Made by a program: the position numbers and the translations under genes. Under the pieces are notes generated by a model. It saw only the letters and a program-made list of their open reading frames with translations. It had not been told where the DNA came from and did no database searches. A stretch of DNA of 26,107 nt from CBDUQI01 sp965369325 (GTDB taxonomy: Bacteria; Pseudomonadota; Gammaproteobacteria; Steroidobacterales; JBCBZW01): assembly GCA_965369325.1 (NCBI GenBank), contig CBDUQI010000069.1, forward strand, positions 1 through 26,107. The letters are read 5' to 3'. Shown piece after piece: positions 1-6,765 of this stretch. Within the stretch, counting starts at the first letter, position 1; each line of letters opens with the position of its first letter.

Positions 1-218
1 TCGCGTATGGATGACAGATTAAGCTCGCCGGCCGCCGAAGCGTCCCGATCCGCTGAATCAGCTCTATTGCCCGCGTTGGCGGTAACAGAGCCGTCGATTT
101 GAAAATGTTGTGCACGCATTTCCAGCTGCGCATCAATTGATGCCGCTGCCTGAGCTGAATTGGCAAGTACCAATGAACCCAAAGATGCGATACAGGCGAG
201 GAGGAGTTTCTTAGCCAT
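1..218 (-). CDS. Exported protein of unknown function, N-terminal part only
   Basis: Reading the minus strand from an ATG at 218 gives 72 open codons that run off the window edge. The N-terminus is a textbook Sec signal peptide: two lysines after Met-Ala, a hydrophobic core of about 15 residues, and a likely AQA|A cleavage site near residue 24. There is no lipobox cysteine, so the product should be periplasmic or in the outer membrane. The visible mature part (ASIDAQLEMRAQHF and onward) is hydrophilic and rich in Ala, Asp and Ser, and I do not recognise it. A GGGGA sequence about six bases before the ATG serves as ribosome binding site. The family cannot be named from this fragment; a porin-like or other envelope protein is only a guess. 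Confidence 0.7.
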   Translation of the reverse strand, partial: MAKKLLLACIASLGSLVLANSAQAAASIDAQLEMRAQHFQIDGSVTANAGNRADSADRDASAAGELNLSSIR

Positions 219-674
219 TTGTGTCCCCGTATGACTTAATTGCCCTAACAGGTGCACGTTTTGTTTTTCTTCAGACGCGCACCGTACCTGTGCCAGTCTT
301 CCTGCGGTTGGCAGTCGCCAGGATAGTACATATTTCGACCCGCGCCCCCACCTGAGAACACTTGCAACTAGTTGTTTCACCTCAGCAATTCCTGATGCGC
401 CGCAGCATATATCATGCCGAGCTAACCAGAGCGCTTAGTCATAGCTAAGGGAATCCCTGACTTATCAGGGCATTAGAGAAACCGCACTTTGAGGCCCTGA
501 GCGGTGCCGCGTCGACATCTGGGCCTGGGCGGATGCTGGCGCCAAATTAAAAGATTTGTGGAGACCGACGCGAAATCAGCCAGCGCCCCGCGTTTTGCGC
601 AAGCACGATACGCGGCGCGTACATTGAAGAGCATACGAGCATGCTGCCCAAGCGCATAAAACAAAAACGAAAAA

Positions 675-702
675 AAAGCGGGCAAGAATACTCACCCGCT
701 TT
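675..702 (-). terminator. Rho-independent terminator of hppA
   Basis: On the minus strand, about 40 bases after the hppA stop, AAAGCGGG pairs perfectly with CCCGCTTT (8 bp stem, 12-base loop). It is followed by a run of T residues that continues into a T-rich stretch. This is a classic intrinsic terminator for leftward transcription. Confidence 0.85.
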
Positions 703-711
703 ATCGTTTTA

Positions 712-726
712 GGGGCTCGCAGCCCC
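712..726 (-). other. Perfect hairpin between the hppA stop and its terminator
   Basis: GGGGCT and AGCCCC form a perfect 6 bp stem with a 3-base loop, 15 bases beyond the hppA stop. It has no T-tract of its own (TAAAACG follows on the minus strand). It may strengthen the downstream terminator or protect the hppA mRNA 3' end. Confidence 0.5.
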
Positions 727-740
727 GTGAAGGCATCTGC

Positions 741-2756
741 TTACAACAGCGGAGCAATCACCAGGCTGACAATGGCCATCACGTTGATCAGGATGTTCAT
801 CGACGGGCCTGAGGTGTCTTTAAACGGATCACCTACGGTATCACCGACCACCGCCGCTTTGTGGGTCTCAGATCCCTTGCCGCCCAGGTTGCCTTTCTCG
901 ATGTACTTCTTGGCGTTGTCCCAGGCACCGCCGGCATTGGCCATGAACAAAGCCATCAGCACGCAGCCCAGCAGTGCACCGCCCAACATGCCGCCGAGTG
1001 ATTGTGCACCCAGCCCCAGCCCGACGACCACCGGTGCCAGCACCGCAATCAGCCCCGGCAGAATCATGCGTTTCAACGCCGCCGTGGTGGCGATCTCCAC
1101 GCAGCGATCACTGTCAGGTTTGGCCTTACCCTCCAGCAGGCCCGGAATCTCGCGGAACTGCCGGCGTACCTCTTCGATCATCTCAAAGGCGGCATCGCCG
1201 ACCGAACGCATAGTCAGCGCGCTCACCAGGAACGGGAAGATACCGCCAAGGAAGATGCCGACCAGCACATTCGGATCGTTCATCTCAAGCGAGAAGTCCG
1301 GATTGTTCGCTGATACCACCTCGATGAACGCCGTGATGATGGCCAACGCGGCCAACGCAGCAGCACCAATGGCAAAACCCTTGCCAATAGCGGCGGTGGA
1401 GTTACCTACCTCATCCAGCGAGTCGGTGATCTTGCGCGTGTCTTCGCCCAGACCGGCCATCTCGGCAATGCCACCCGCGTTGTCGGCCACCGGGCCGTAC
1501 GCGTCGATCGCCATAGTGATACCCACGGTGGCCAGCATGCCCACCGCCGCGATGCCCACGCCGTACAGGTCAGCGAACTCGTTAGCGGTGAGAATAATCG
1601 CGCAAATAGTCAGTAGCGGAACCACGACAGATTCCATCCCTACGGACAGGCCCATGATCATGACGGTCGCCGGCCCCGTCTTGCCCTGCTCGGCAATCAA
1701 CCGCACCGGCTTGCCGCCCGTGTAGTACTCGGTCACCAGACCAATCACGATGCCGCCCAGCGCGCCGCTGAATACGGCAACCCAAACGCCCGAACTGATA
1801 CCCATTTTGCCCATCAGCATCCAGGCAGCCGCCATGAACAGGGCGGTTGCCCCAATGGTGCCGGTACGCAGCGCCACCTCGGGCGAACGTCCGGAGGCCA
1901 GCTTAACGATCACAATGCCTAGCATGGAGCAGATCATGCCCACGGCCGCCAGCATCAGAGGCAGACTCATCAGCCCCTCGCGGCCGCCGCCGGCCGCCAG
2001 ATTAGTCACCGTAACCAGCGGCAGAGTGGAGGCGATGGCAATACTGGCAATCATGGACCCGCAGTAGGATTCGAAAATATCCGATCCCATGCCCGCGACG
2101 TCGCCTACGTTATCGCCAACGTTATCGGCAATCACTGCCGGGTTACGTGGGTCGTCTTCCGGAATACCGGCCTCGATCTTGCCCACCAGGTCGGCGCCAA
2201 CATCGGCGCTCTTGGTGAAGATACCGCCGCCGACACGCGAGAACAGTGCGACCACCGAGCCGCCCATACCGAAGCCATGCAACACATGCGCGGTGTGCGG
2301 GTCGCCGCCATAAATAAGGTACAGCGAGCCCAAGCCGATCAGGCCCATTGCGGCCACCGTCAACCCCATGATGGAGCCACCGTAAAACGCCACGGACAAT
2401 GCGGAAGCTGCCCCTTCGTTGTGTGCGGCCGTTGTGGTGCGCACATTGGCGCGGGTGGCGGTGTACATGCCAATGCCGCCAGCGACCGAGGAGCACAAGG
2501 CGCCTGCCACAAATGCGATGGCGGTATTGGTCCCCAGCGCGGGTGTTAGCACCATCGCCACTGTAATGATGGCCACAAAGCCCCACAGCAGAGTGTATTC
2601 GCGACGGATAAAGGTCATGGCGCCGGTGTGGATGGCCTCGGCGATCTCAACCACCGCGCCCTGCCCTTCCGGATAGCGCCTGATAATTTGGTACAGCACG
2701 AGCGCTGCGAACAAACCGACAGCCCCCATTGCTACGGGAAAATAAGCCGTATTCAT
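741..2756 (-). CDS. hppA: Membrane-bound pyrophosphatase, ion-pumping (HppA)
   Basis: Integral membrane pyrophosphatase of 671 residues. It hydrolyses cytoplasmic PPi and uses the energy to pump H+ (or Na+) out across the inner membrane. The protein is a chain of hydrophobic helices. The substrate site is clear at residues 201-219 (DDPRNPAVIADNVGDNVGD), followed by DIFES (226-230), with a second acidic cluster near 639-647 (DTVGDPFKD). Residues 451-460 read GNSTAAIGKG. The fifth residue is Ala455, where K+-independent enzymes have Lys (GNTTK), so this is the K+-dependent type by signature. The pumped ion cannot be settled by eye. The ATG at 2756 has a strong AGAGAGGGGAG ribosome site. The gene is followed by its own terminator, and length and motifs are normal. 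Confidence 0.95.
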   Translation of the reverse strand: MNTAYFPVAMGAVGLFAALVLYQIIRRYPEGQGAVVEIAEAIHTGAMTFIRREYTLLWGFVAIITVAMVLTPALGTNTAIAFVAGALCSSVAGGIGMYTATRANVRTTTAAHNEGAASALSVAFYGGSIMGLTVAAMGLIGLGSLYLIYGGDPHTAHVLHGFGMGGSVVALFSRVGGGIFTKSADVGADLVGKIEAGIPEDDPRNPAVIADNVGDNVGDVAGMGSDIFESYCGSMIASIAIASTLPLVTVTNLAAGGGREGLMSLPLMLAAVGMICSMLGIVIVKLASGRSPEVALRTGTIGATALFMAAAWMLMGKMGISSGVWVAVFSGALGGIVIGLVTEYYTGGKPVRLIAEQGKTGPATVMIMGLSVGMESVVVPLLTICAIILTANEFADLYGVGIAAVGMLATVGITMAIDAYGPVADNAGGIAEMAGLGEDTRKITDSLDEVGNSTAAIGKGFAIGAAALAALAIITAFIEVVSANNPDFSLEMNDPNVLVGIFLGGIFPFLVSALTMRSVGDAAFEMIEEVRRQFREIPGLLEGKAKPDSDRCVEIATTAALKRMILPGLIAVLAPVVVGLGLGAQSLGGMLGGALLGCVLMALFMANAGGAWDNAKKYIEKGNLGGKGSETHKAAVVGDTVGDPFKDTSGPSMNILINVMAIVSLVIAPLL

Positions 2757-2899
2757 GACTCCCCTCTCTGAGCGGCAAAAAAACCGAACGACCGGGCCGA
2801 CTCAACTTCCATCCGCTAGCACATACGCAAGGGATCAGCCGTTGCGATACGAACGAGGTGTCAGATGAGACGGCGTCATGCCAAGGGGAGGGTTGCCTT

Positions 2900-3016
2900 C
2901 TAATTGAGGCGATTATCATCCCACGGCGGCATATCGAATAAATCGCCAGCCTGTAAAAGGCCGCGATTGTAGCTGTTCAGTAAGTTATTGGCCAGCAATA
3001 CCTTAAGCTGGCTCAT
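2900..3016 (-). CDS. Possible small protein of 38 residues between hppA and the GGDEF-EAL gene
   Basis: An ATG at 3016 on the minus strand opens a 38-codon frame ending in TAG, starting 25 bases after the stop of the upstream GGDEF-EAL gene. The product has an amphipathic, protein-like composition: MSQLKVLLANNLLNSY at the start and DLFDMPPWDDNRLN at the end, with no signal peptide or membrane helix. I do not recognise the family. No good Shine-Dalgarno sequence precedes the ATG, so translation might be coupled to the upstream gene. The frame stays open upstream, so a longer form or a gene remnant is also possible. The call rests on composition and position only. Confidence 0.4.
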   Translation of the reverse strand: MSQLKVLLANNLLNSYNRGLLQAGDLFDMPPWDDNRLN

Positions 3017-3041
3017 CGGTGCCGCAGCAGGGGTGCGCCCG

Positions 3042-5348
3042 TCAGGCCGCTGAGTTGTTCTGGCGCTTTTCGGGCAAAGGTTTGGGCCCGCCTATGGCGA
3101 AGCCCTGCGCGTATTGCACGCCCTGAGCCCTCACCGCCTCCAGCGCCTCACGGGTTTCCACCTCTTCGGCGATCACCTTGATCCCCAAGGTCCGGGCAAG
3201 GCTGAGCATGGCCGAGACCATCGCCTGATTAACCTGATCGCGCTCCAGCCCACGGGTGTAGCTGCCATCGATCTTCATGTAATCCAGCGACAAAGAGCGT
3301 AGATTGGCCAGCGAACCCAGGCCGCTGCCAAAGTCATCCAGGGCGAACTTGCAACCCATGCCGTGCAGCACGCCGATAAAGCGCGAGGCATGGCTGAGGT
3401 TACTCACCATGGACGCCTCGGTCACCTCAAAGCACACCTGCCCAGGCTGCACCCCGGAGCGGTCGATGCAGTCCACCACAAACTCCAGGAAGCGAGCATC
3501 GCCCAATGTCTGCCCCGATACATTGATTGAGCAGCAGCGCTTCTCGGGCAAGCGCAGCACGCCGTTGCTGATTGCAGAGAAGGCGGTTTGTACTACCCAT
3601 CGATCAATTGCCGGCATCAGCTGGTAACGCTCGGCCGCGCGTACGAATTCTGACGGCAGAATCATCTGGCCATTGTCATCGCGCAGACGCAGCAGCACCT
3701 CGCAGTACGGTCCCTCATCCACATGCCCCACCAGGGAGACGATAGGCTGCGCGACCAGCTCAAAGCGGTTGTCCCGCAGAGAGTGCTGTAGCTTCTGTAG
3801 CCACTGGATCTCACCACGATGGCGCGCCACGGCCTCATCACGGGCCGAGTAAACGTGCACTCGACCGCGGCCCTTCTGCTTGGCCACATAGCAGGCAGAA
3901 TCGGCAGCGCTCAGTGCATCATCCACAGTGCCACTTTCACGGCCGATCTCAATCAGCCCCACGCTCACACCGATATCAAAAATGCGGTCCTGCCAAACAA
4001 AGCGGTAATCGCGCACGGCAACACAAACATCCTGCGCGATCTGGCGCGCCTTTTGCAGCGGGCAGCCCACCAACAACATACCAAACACATCGCCGCCGAG
4101 GCGGGCGACCACATCAGAGTCGCGCACCTCATCCTTAATTAGAGCAGCGACTTCGCGCAGCATGTTGTCGCCGGCGATATGCCCGCAGGTGTCGTTCACC
4201 GCTTTGAAGCGATCCAGATCCAGGTAACACACCACATGCGTGGCGTCGCCGGAATGGGCCGACTTCAAGGCTGCTTTTAGCTGTTGCTCGAACTCGCGGC
4301 GGTTGGACAGCCCGGTCAGCGCATCGTGGCTAGCTTGGTAGCTCATCTTGCGTGCCAGCCCACGCAGCTCGGTCACGTCGTGCAGCACCGTCACCGCCCC
4401 CACCAAGCCCTCGCGATCATCCAGAATGGGCGACACACTGAGCTCGATGGAGTACTCCTGGGTGTCTGCCACCAGCAGTGCCCGTCGCCCCAGATCAACC
4501 CGTCGCCGTTCAGCCAGTGCCGCCGCGACCGGATCGGGCAGCGGTTTGCGATCCGACTCATCGACCAATGCCACAAGATCCACCAGCTTGTTGCCGCGCG
4601 CCCGCTCGCGGGCGATGCCCACCAGCTGCTCAGCCGCGCCGTTCATGTAATCCACCAGCCCAGCCGTATCGGTGGTAATCACACCTTCACCAATCGACTC
4701 CAGCGTGACCTGCACCCGCTCTTTCTCACGCATCAGCGCGGTCTCGATCTGCTTGCGATGACTAATGTCCACCGCCGTGGTCAGCGCAGCTTTTTGGCCT
4801 TGATACTCAATTAGCACCGAGGACACCTCGGCCCAATAACCGTTGCCATCACGGTCCAGCATTTTCATTTCGGTGCGGCTGGGTGGGGACTCCCCTTTTA
4901 GAGCGCGCATCAACAAGCGCTTGCCCAGCTCCTGGTATTGCGGGTGCAACAACTCTAGTGCGGCACGATCCAGCAGATCGTCCTGACGCAGACCGCGGCG
5001 CTGCGCGGTCTTGGGATTAACGTAGATAATGTTCTCGCGATGGACGATGATCGATTCCTGCACACTCTCGGCCAGGTTTCGAAACAACTCCTCGCGCTCG
5101 CGCAACTTGCGGTCTTTGTCATCTAGCACTTGAAACATGCGGTTGACGGTGCGCTCCAGGCGCGACAATTCATCATCGCGTTTTGACACTCGCAAGCGGC
5201 GACCAGACTGTGGCTGCTCATCGGCAATTTCCAACAACATTGTGTTCAGGCGCGACAGGCGCGACACCCAGCGCCGACGCACGAAATACGCCGTCACCGC
5301 TACGAGGGCCAAAACACCCGGTATTAGTAAAGTCTCAACGATGGTCAT
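3042..5348 (-). CDS. PAS-PAS-GGDEF-EAL cyclic-di-GMP signalling protein with degenerate GGDEF
   Basis: A 768-residue inner-membrane-anchored regulator of cyclic-di-GMP. One N-terminal membrane helix (about residues 6-24) is followed by a basic, partly coiled linker (about 25-90), two PAS-like sensor domains (about 85-200 and 205-330), a GGDEF domain (about 335-500) and an EAL domain (about 515-760). The GGDEF signature reads GGDVF (418-422), losing the glutamate needed for synthesis, while the RxxD inhibitory site is kept (RDSD, 409-412). The EAL motif reads EVL (550-552), with Asn609, Glu641, DDFGSG (671-676), Lys692 and Glu728 in place. This suggests an active phosphodiesterase with a ligand-sensing GGDEF domain. 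The ATG at 5348 has GAGG close upstream. It may share a transcript with the 38-codon ORF and perhaps hppA. Confidence 0.9.
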   Translation of the reverse strand: MTIVETLLIPGVLALVAVTAYFVRRRWVSRLSRLNTMLLEIADEQPQSGRRLRVSKRDDELSRLERTVNRMFQVLDDKDRKLREREELFRNLAESVQESIIVHRENIIYVNPKTAQRRGLRQDDLLDRAALELLHPQYQELGKRLLMRALKGESPPSRTEMKMLDRDGNGYWAEVSSVLIEYQGQKAALTTAVDISHRKQIETALMREKERVQVTLESIGEGVITTDTAGLVDYMNGAAEQLVGIARERARGNKLVDLVALVDESDRKPLPDPVAAALAERRRVDLGRRALLVADTQEYSIELSVSPILDDREGLVGAVTVLHDVTELRGLARKMSYQASHDALTGLSNRREFEQQLKAALKSAHSGDATHVVCYLDLDRFKAVNDTCGHIAGDNMLREVAALIKDEVRDSDVVARLGGDVFGMLLVGCPLQKARQIAQDVCVAVRDYRFVWQDRIFDIGVSVGLIEIGRESGTVDDALSAADSACYVAKQKGRGRVHVYSARDEAVARHRGEIQWLQKLQHSLRDNRFELVAQPIVSLVGHVDEGPYCEVLLRLRDDNGQMILPSEFVRAAERYQLMPAIDRWVVQTAFSAISNGVLRLPEKRCCSINVSGQTLGDARFLEFVVDCIDRSGVQPGQVCFEVTEASMVSNLSHASRFIGVLHGMGCKFALDDFGSGLGSLANLRSLSLDYMKIDGSYTRGLERDQVNQAMVSAMLSLARTLGIKVIAEEVETREALEAVRAQGVQYAQGFAIGGPKPLPEKRQNNSAA

Positions 5349-5696
5349 TGCCTCAACAACGTCTTAATCAATGGCGTCACTTTCCGCGCGATGCCAACAC
5401 GCAATCGCACGAGGTGATCTATTTTTTCGGCACACGCAACGTGCATAACTTCAGGGTGAGAAGTGCACCCTATCTCCGCTTAACTATCCCGTGCCACACT
5501 CCCATTCGTACACAGGCTCGGGCAATCAGTTGCCAGCGAACGTCCACACATTGCCTGGTGCAGGCAATTGGCGAATCACCGGCTGCCACGCGGTAATCAT
5601 AATGCACGTGAGGCGGTAGCTTGTCACTGCAAGCTAAAGTTCGTACCCTTCGCCCCCCAGTTGATATCCGATTTTCCCTGATCGCCGGAATCCAAG
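5349..5696. promoter_or_regulatory. 348 bp divergent intergenic region with three inverted repeats
   Basis: This lies between the leftward GGDEF-EAL gene and the rightward methyltransferase gene, so it should contain both promoters. No coding frame looks real. Three perfect inverted repeats are visible: GGCAA/TTGCC with a four-base loop (5521-5534), ATTGCCTG/CAGGCAAT with a three-base loop (5550-5568), and TAGCTTG/CAAGCTA with a six-base loop (5617-5636). None is followed by a T-tract, so they look more like operators or RNA structures than terminators. The first two share the half-site TTGCC/GGCAA. Confidence 0.5.
5621..5649 (+). promoter_or_regulatory. Candidate sigma70 promoter for the methyltransferase-rhodanese genes
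   Basis: TTGTCA (5621-5626, five of six matches to the -35 consensus) is followed after 17 bases by TACCCT (5644-5649), a weak -10 hexamer. The -35 lies inside the TAGCTTG/CAAGCTA inverted repeat, so a protein bound there would compete with RNA polymerase. The weak -10 keeps confidence low. Confidence 0.3.
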
Positions 5697-6347
5697 ATGA
5701 ATCTAGAAATCGCTCGTAACCAGATGCTTGGGCAGCAAATCCGCACCTGGGAGGTGCTCAACCCCCGCGTGCTGGAGGCCCTTGGGGGCGTCCCGAGAGA
5801 AAATTTCGTGCCGCCGCGCTATGCGCGATTAGCGTTCGCCGATACGCATATCCCGCTGGCCCACGGTGAGCTCATGATGGCCCCGTTGGTGGAGGGCCGG
5901 ATGCTCCAGACGCTGCAAATCGAACGTGATGATGCGGTGCTGGAGATTGGCACCGGCAGCGGGTTTGTCACCGCCTGCCTCAGCCGTCTTGGCGGGCATG
6001 TGCGCAGCATGGAAATCCACCAGGACCTAAGCGATGCGGCTGGCGCGCAACTGCGCGAACTCGGGTGCACCAATGTCACCTTGGAAGTGGCCGATGCTTA
6101 CACCCTGCGCGAGGAAGGCAGTTACGATGTGATCGCCATCACCGGATCGCTCGCACAACTGGACGATCGCTTTCGCCTGGCCATGAAAGTGGGCGGTCGA
6201 CTGTTTGCCATCGTCGGGCAAGCGCCGGTCATGGAAGCCCGGCTGGTGGAGCGGATCGCAGCCGACCAATGGCGCGAACGTAGTTTATTCGAAACCTCGC
6301 TTCCATCGTTACATAATGCTACCCCACTTAACTTATTTGACTGGTAG
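5697..6347 (+). CDS. Protein-L-isoaspartate O-methyltransferase family protein, atypical active site
   Basis: A 216-residue cytoplasmic SAM-dependent methyltransferase of the Pcm (PIMT) family. Motif I is VLEIGTGSGF (81-90), and the Pcm-type lead-in RENFVP (34-39) and the stretch before motif I are recognisable. In classical Pcm the loop reads roughly QTISQP, with a serine important for catalysis. Here the matching loop is GELMMAP (57-63), with methionine in place of serine, so repair of isoaspartyl residues is doubtful. The protein may methylate something else or have lost activity. The ATG at 5697 was chosen because the family homology begins right there; the ribosome site is weak. The rhodanese gene follows after 9 bases, so the two probably share a transcript. 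Confidence 0.8.
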   Translation: MNLEIARNQMLGQQIRTWEVLNPRVLEALGGVPRENFVPPRYARLAFADTHIPLAHGELMMAPLVEGRMLQTLQIERDDAVLEIGTGSGFVTACLSRLGGHVRSMEIHQDLSDAAGAQLRELGCTNVTLEVADAYTLREEGSYDVIAITGSLAQLDDRFRLAMKVGGRLFAIVGQAPVMEARLVERIAADQWRERSLFETSLPSLHNATPLNLFDW

Positions 6348-6356
6348 CCGATAACC

Positions 6357-6674
6357 ATGCGGGACGTGAGCCCAACCGAGATCGCCAAGGCGCTGGACGG
6401 CGACCAGCCGCCGTGGCTTCTGGACGTGCGTGAACCTTGGGAATGGAGCCTGGTAAAGATCGACCGGGCTACCCTGATTCCCATGAACCAGGTCCCGGAT
6501 GCGCTTGAGCAAATACCTAGCGACCAAGTGATCGCCGTGATGTGCCATCACGGCGGGCGCAGTGCCCAGGTGGGTTATTACCTTGAGCAACAAGGGTTTA
6601 GCCAGGTGCTTAACGTCGCAGGCGGCATTGAAGCATGGGCCACTGAAGTTGACGCGACGCTGGCGCGTTATTAG
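6357..6674 (+). CDS. Single-domain rhodanese-like sulfurtransferase
   Basis: A 105-residue stand-alone rhodanese domain, with no signal peptide and so cytoplasmic. The fold elements are intact: LLDVREPWEW (21-30) near the start, the active-site loop CHHGGRS (63-69) with Cys63 as the persulfide carrier, and the C-terminal NVAGGIEAW (86-94). Such GlpE-like proteins transfer sulfane sulfur to cyanide or thiol acceptors, and the physiological partner is unknown. The gene starts 9 bases after the methyltransferase stop. The ribosome site is poor, which suggests translational coupling. tolC follows but appears to have its own promoter. Confidence 0.9.
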   Translation: MRDVSPTEIAKALDGDQPPWLLDVREPWEWSLVKIDRATLIPMNQVPDALEQIPSDQVIAVMCHHGGRSAQVGYYLEQQGFSQVLNVAGGIEAWATEVDATLARY

Positions 6675-6713
6675 GCATCAATAATAGGAGCGCTGGTTTG
6701 GCGCCCCACAGGG

Positions 6714-6722
6714 TGATATAGT
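6714..6722 (+). promoter_or_regulatory. Extended -10 promoter for tolC
   Basis: TGATATAGT matches the extended -10 element (TGn plus TATAGT, five of six). No good -35 is present, as is normal for this class. Transcription would begin near 6729, which leaves the GTG at 6721 outside the mRNA and supports the ATG at 6766 as the tolC start. Confidence 0.45.
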
Positions 6723-6765
6723 GAACTACAACACCAATACTCCACACTCACGCGGAGAATCTGTC

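Larger units (their letters stand above)
219..740. other. 522 bp region without a convincing gene; several inverted repeats
   Basis: No convincing protein-coding ORF is seen. A 70-codon minus-strand frame at 473-685 starts inside the T-tract of the hppA terminator and looks random. The region holds a perfect 10 bp palindrome CAACTAGTTG (365-374), a 5 bp stem hairpin (434-449, CTTAG/CTAAG), an adjacent perfect 6 bp stem with four-base loop (455-470, CCCTGA/TCAGGG), and the tandem hairpins behind hppA (675-726). The 5' leader and promoter of the exported-protein gene must lie here. A weak minus-strand -10-like TATATG (406-411) preceded by TGA is the only candidate I noticed. I see no tRNA or known RNA family. 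Confidence 0.5.

Noticed and set aside
473..685. 70-codon minus-strand frame downstream of hppA
   Set aside because: Its start lies in the terminator stem and its first residues are read from the T-tract. It has no ribosome site and no protein-like pattern.
727..1725. 332-codon open frame on the plus strand opposite hppA
   Set aside because: It is antisense to well-supported hppA, with a repetitive Ala/Ser/Pro/Thr product and no motif.
5183..5596. 137-codon plus-strand frame running into the divergent intergenic region
   Set aside because: It begins inside the GGDEF-EAL gene on the opposite strand, has no ribosome site and encodes no recognisable domain.
6721..6765. In-frame GTG start giving TolC 15 extra residues
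   Set aside because: It would put a polar stretch before the signal peptide and lies within the proposed -10 element. The ATG at 6766 has a good GGAG.
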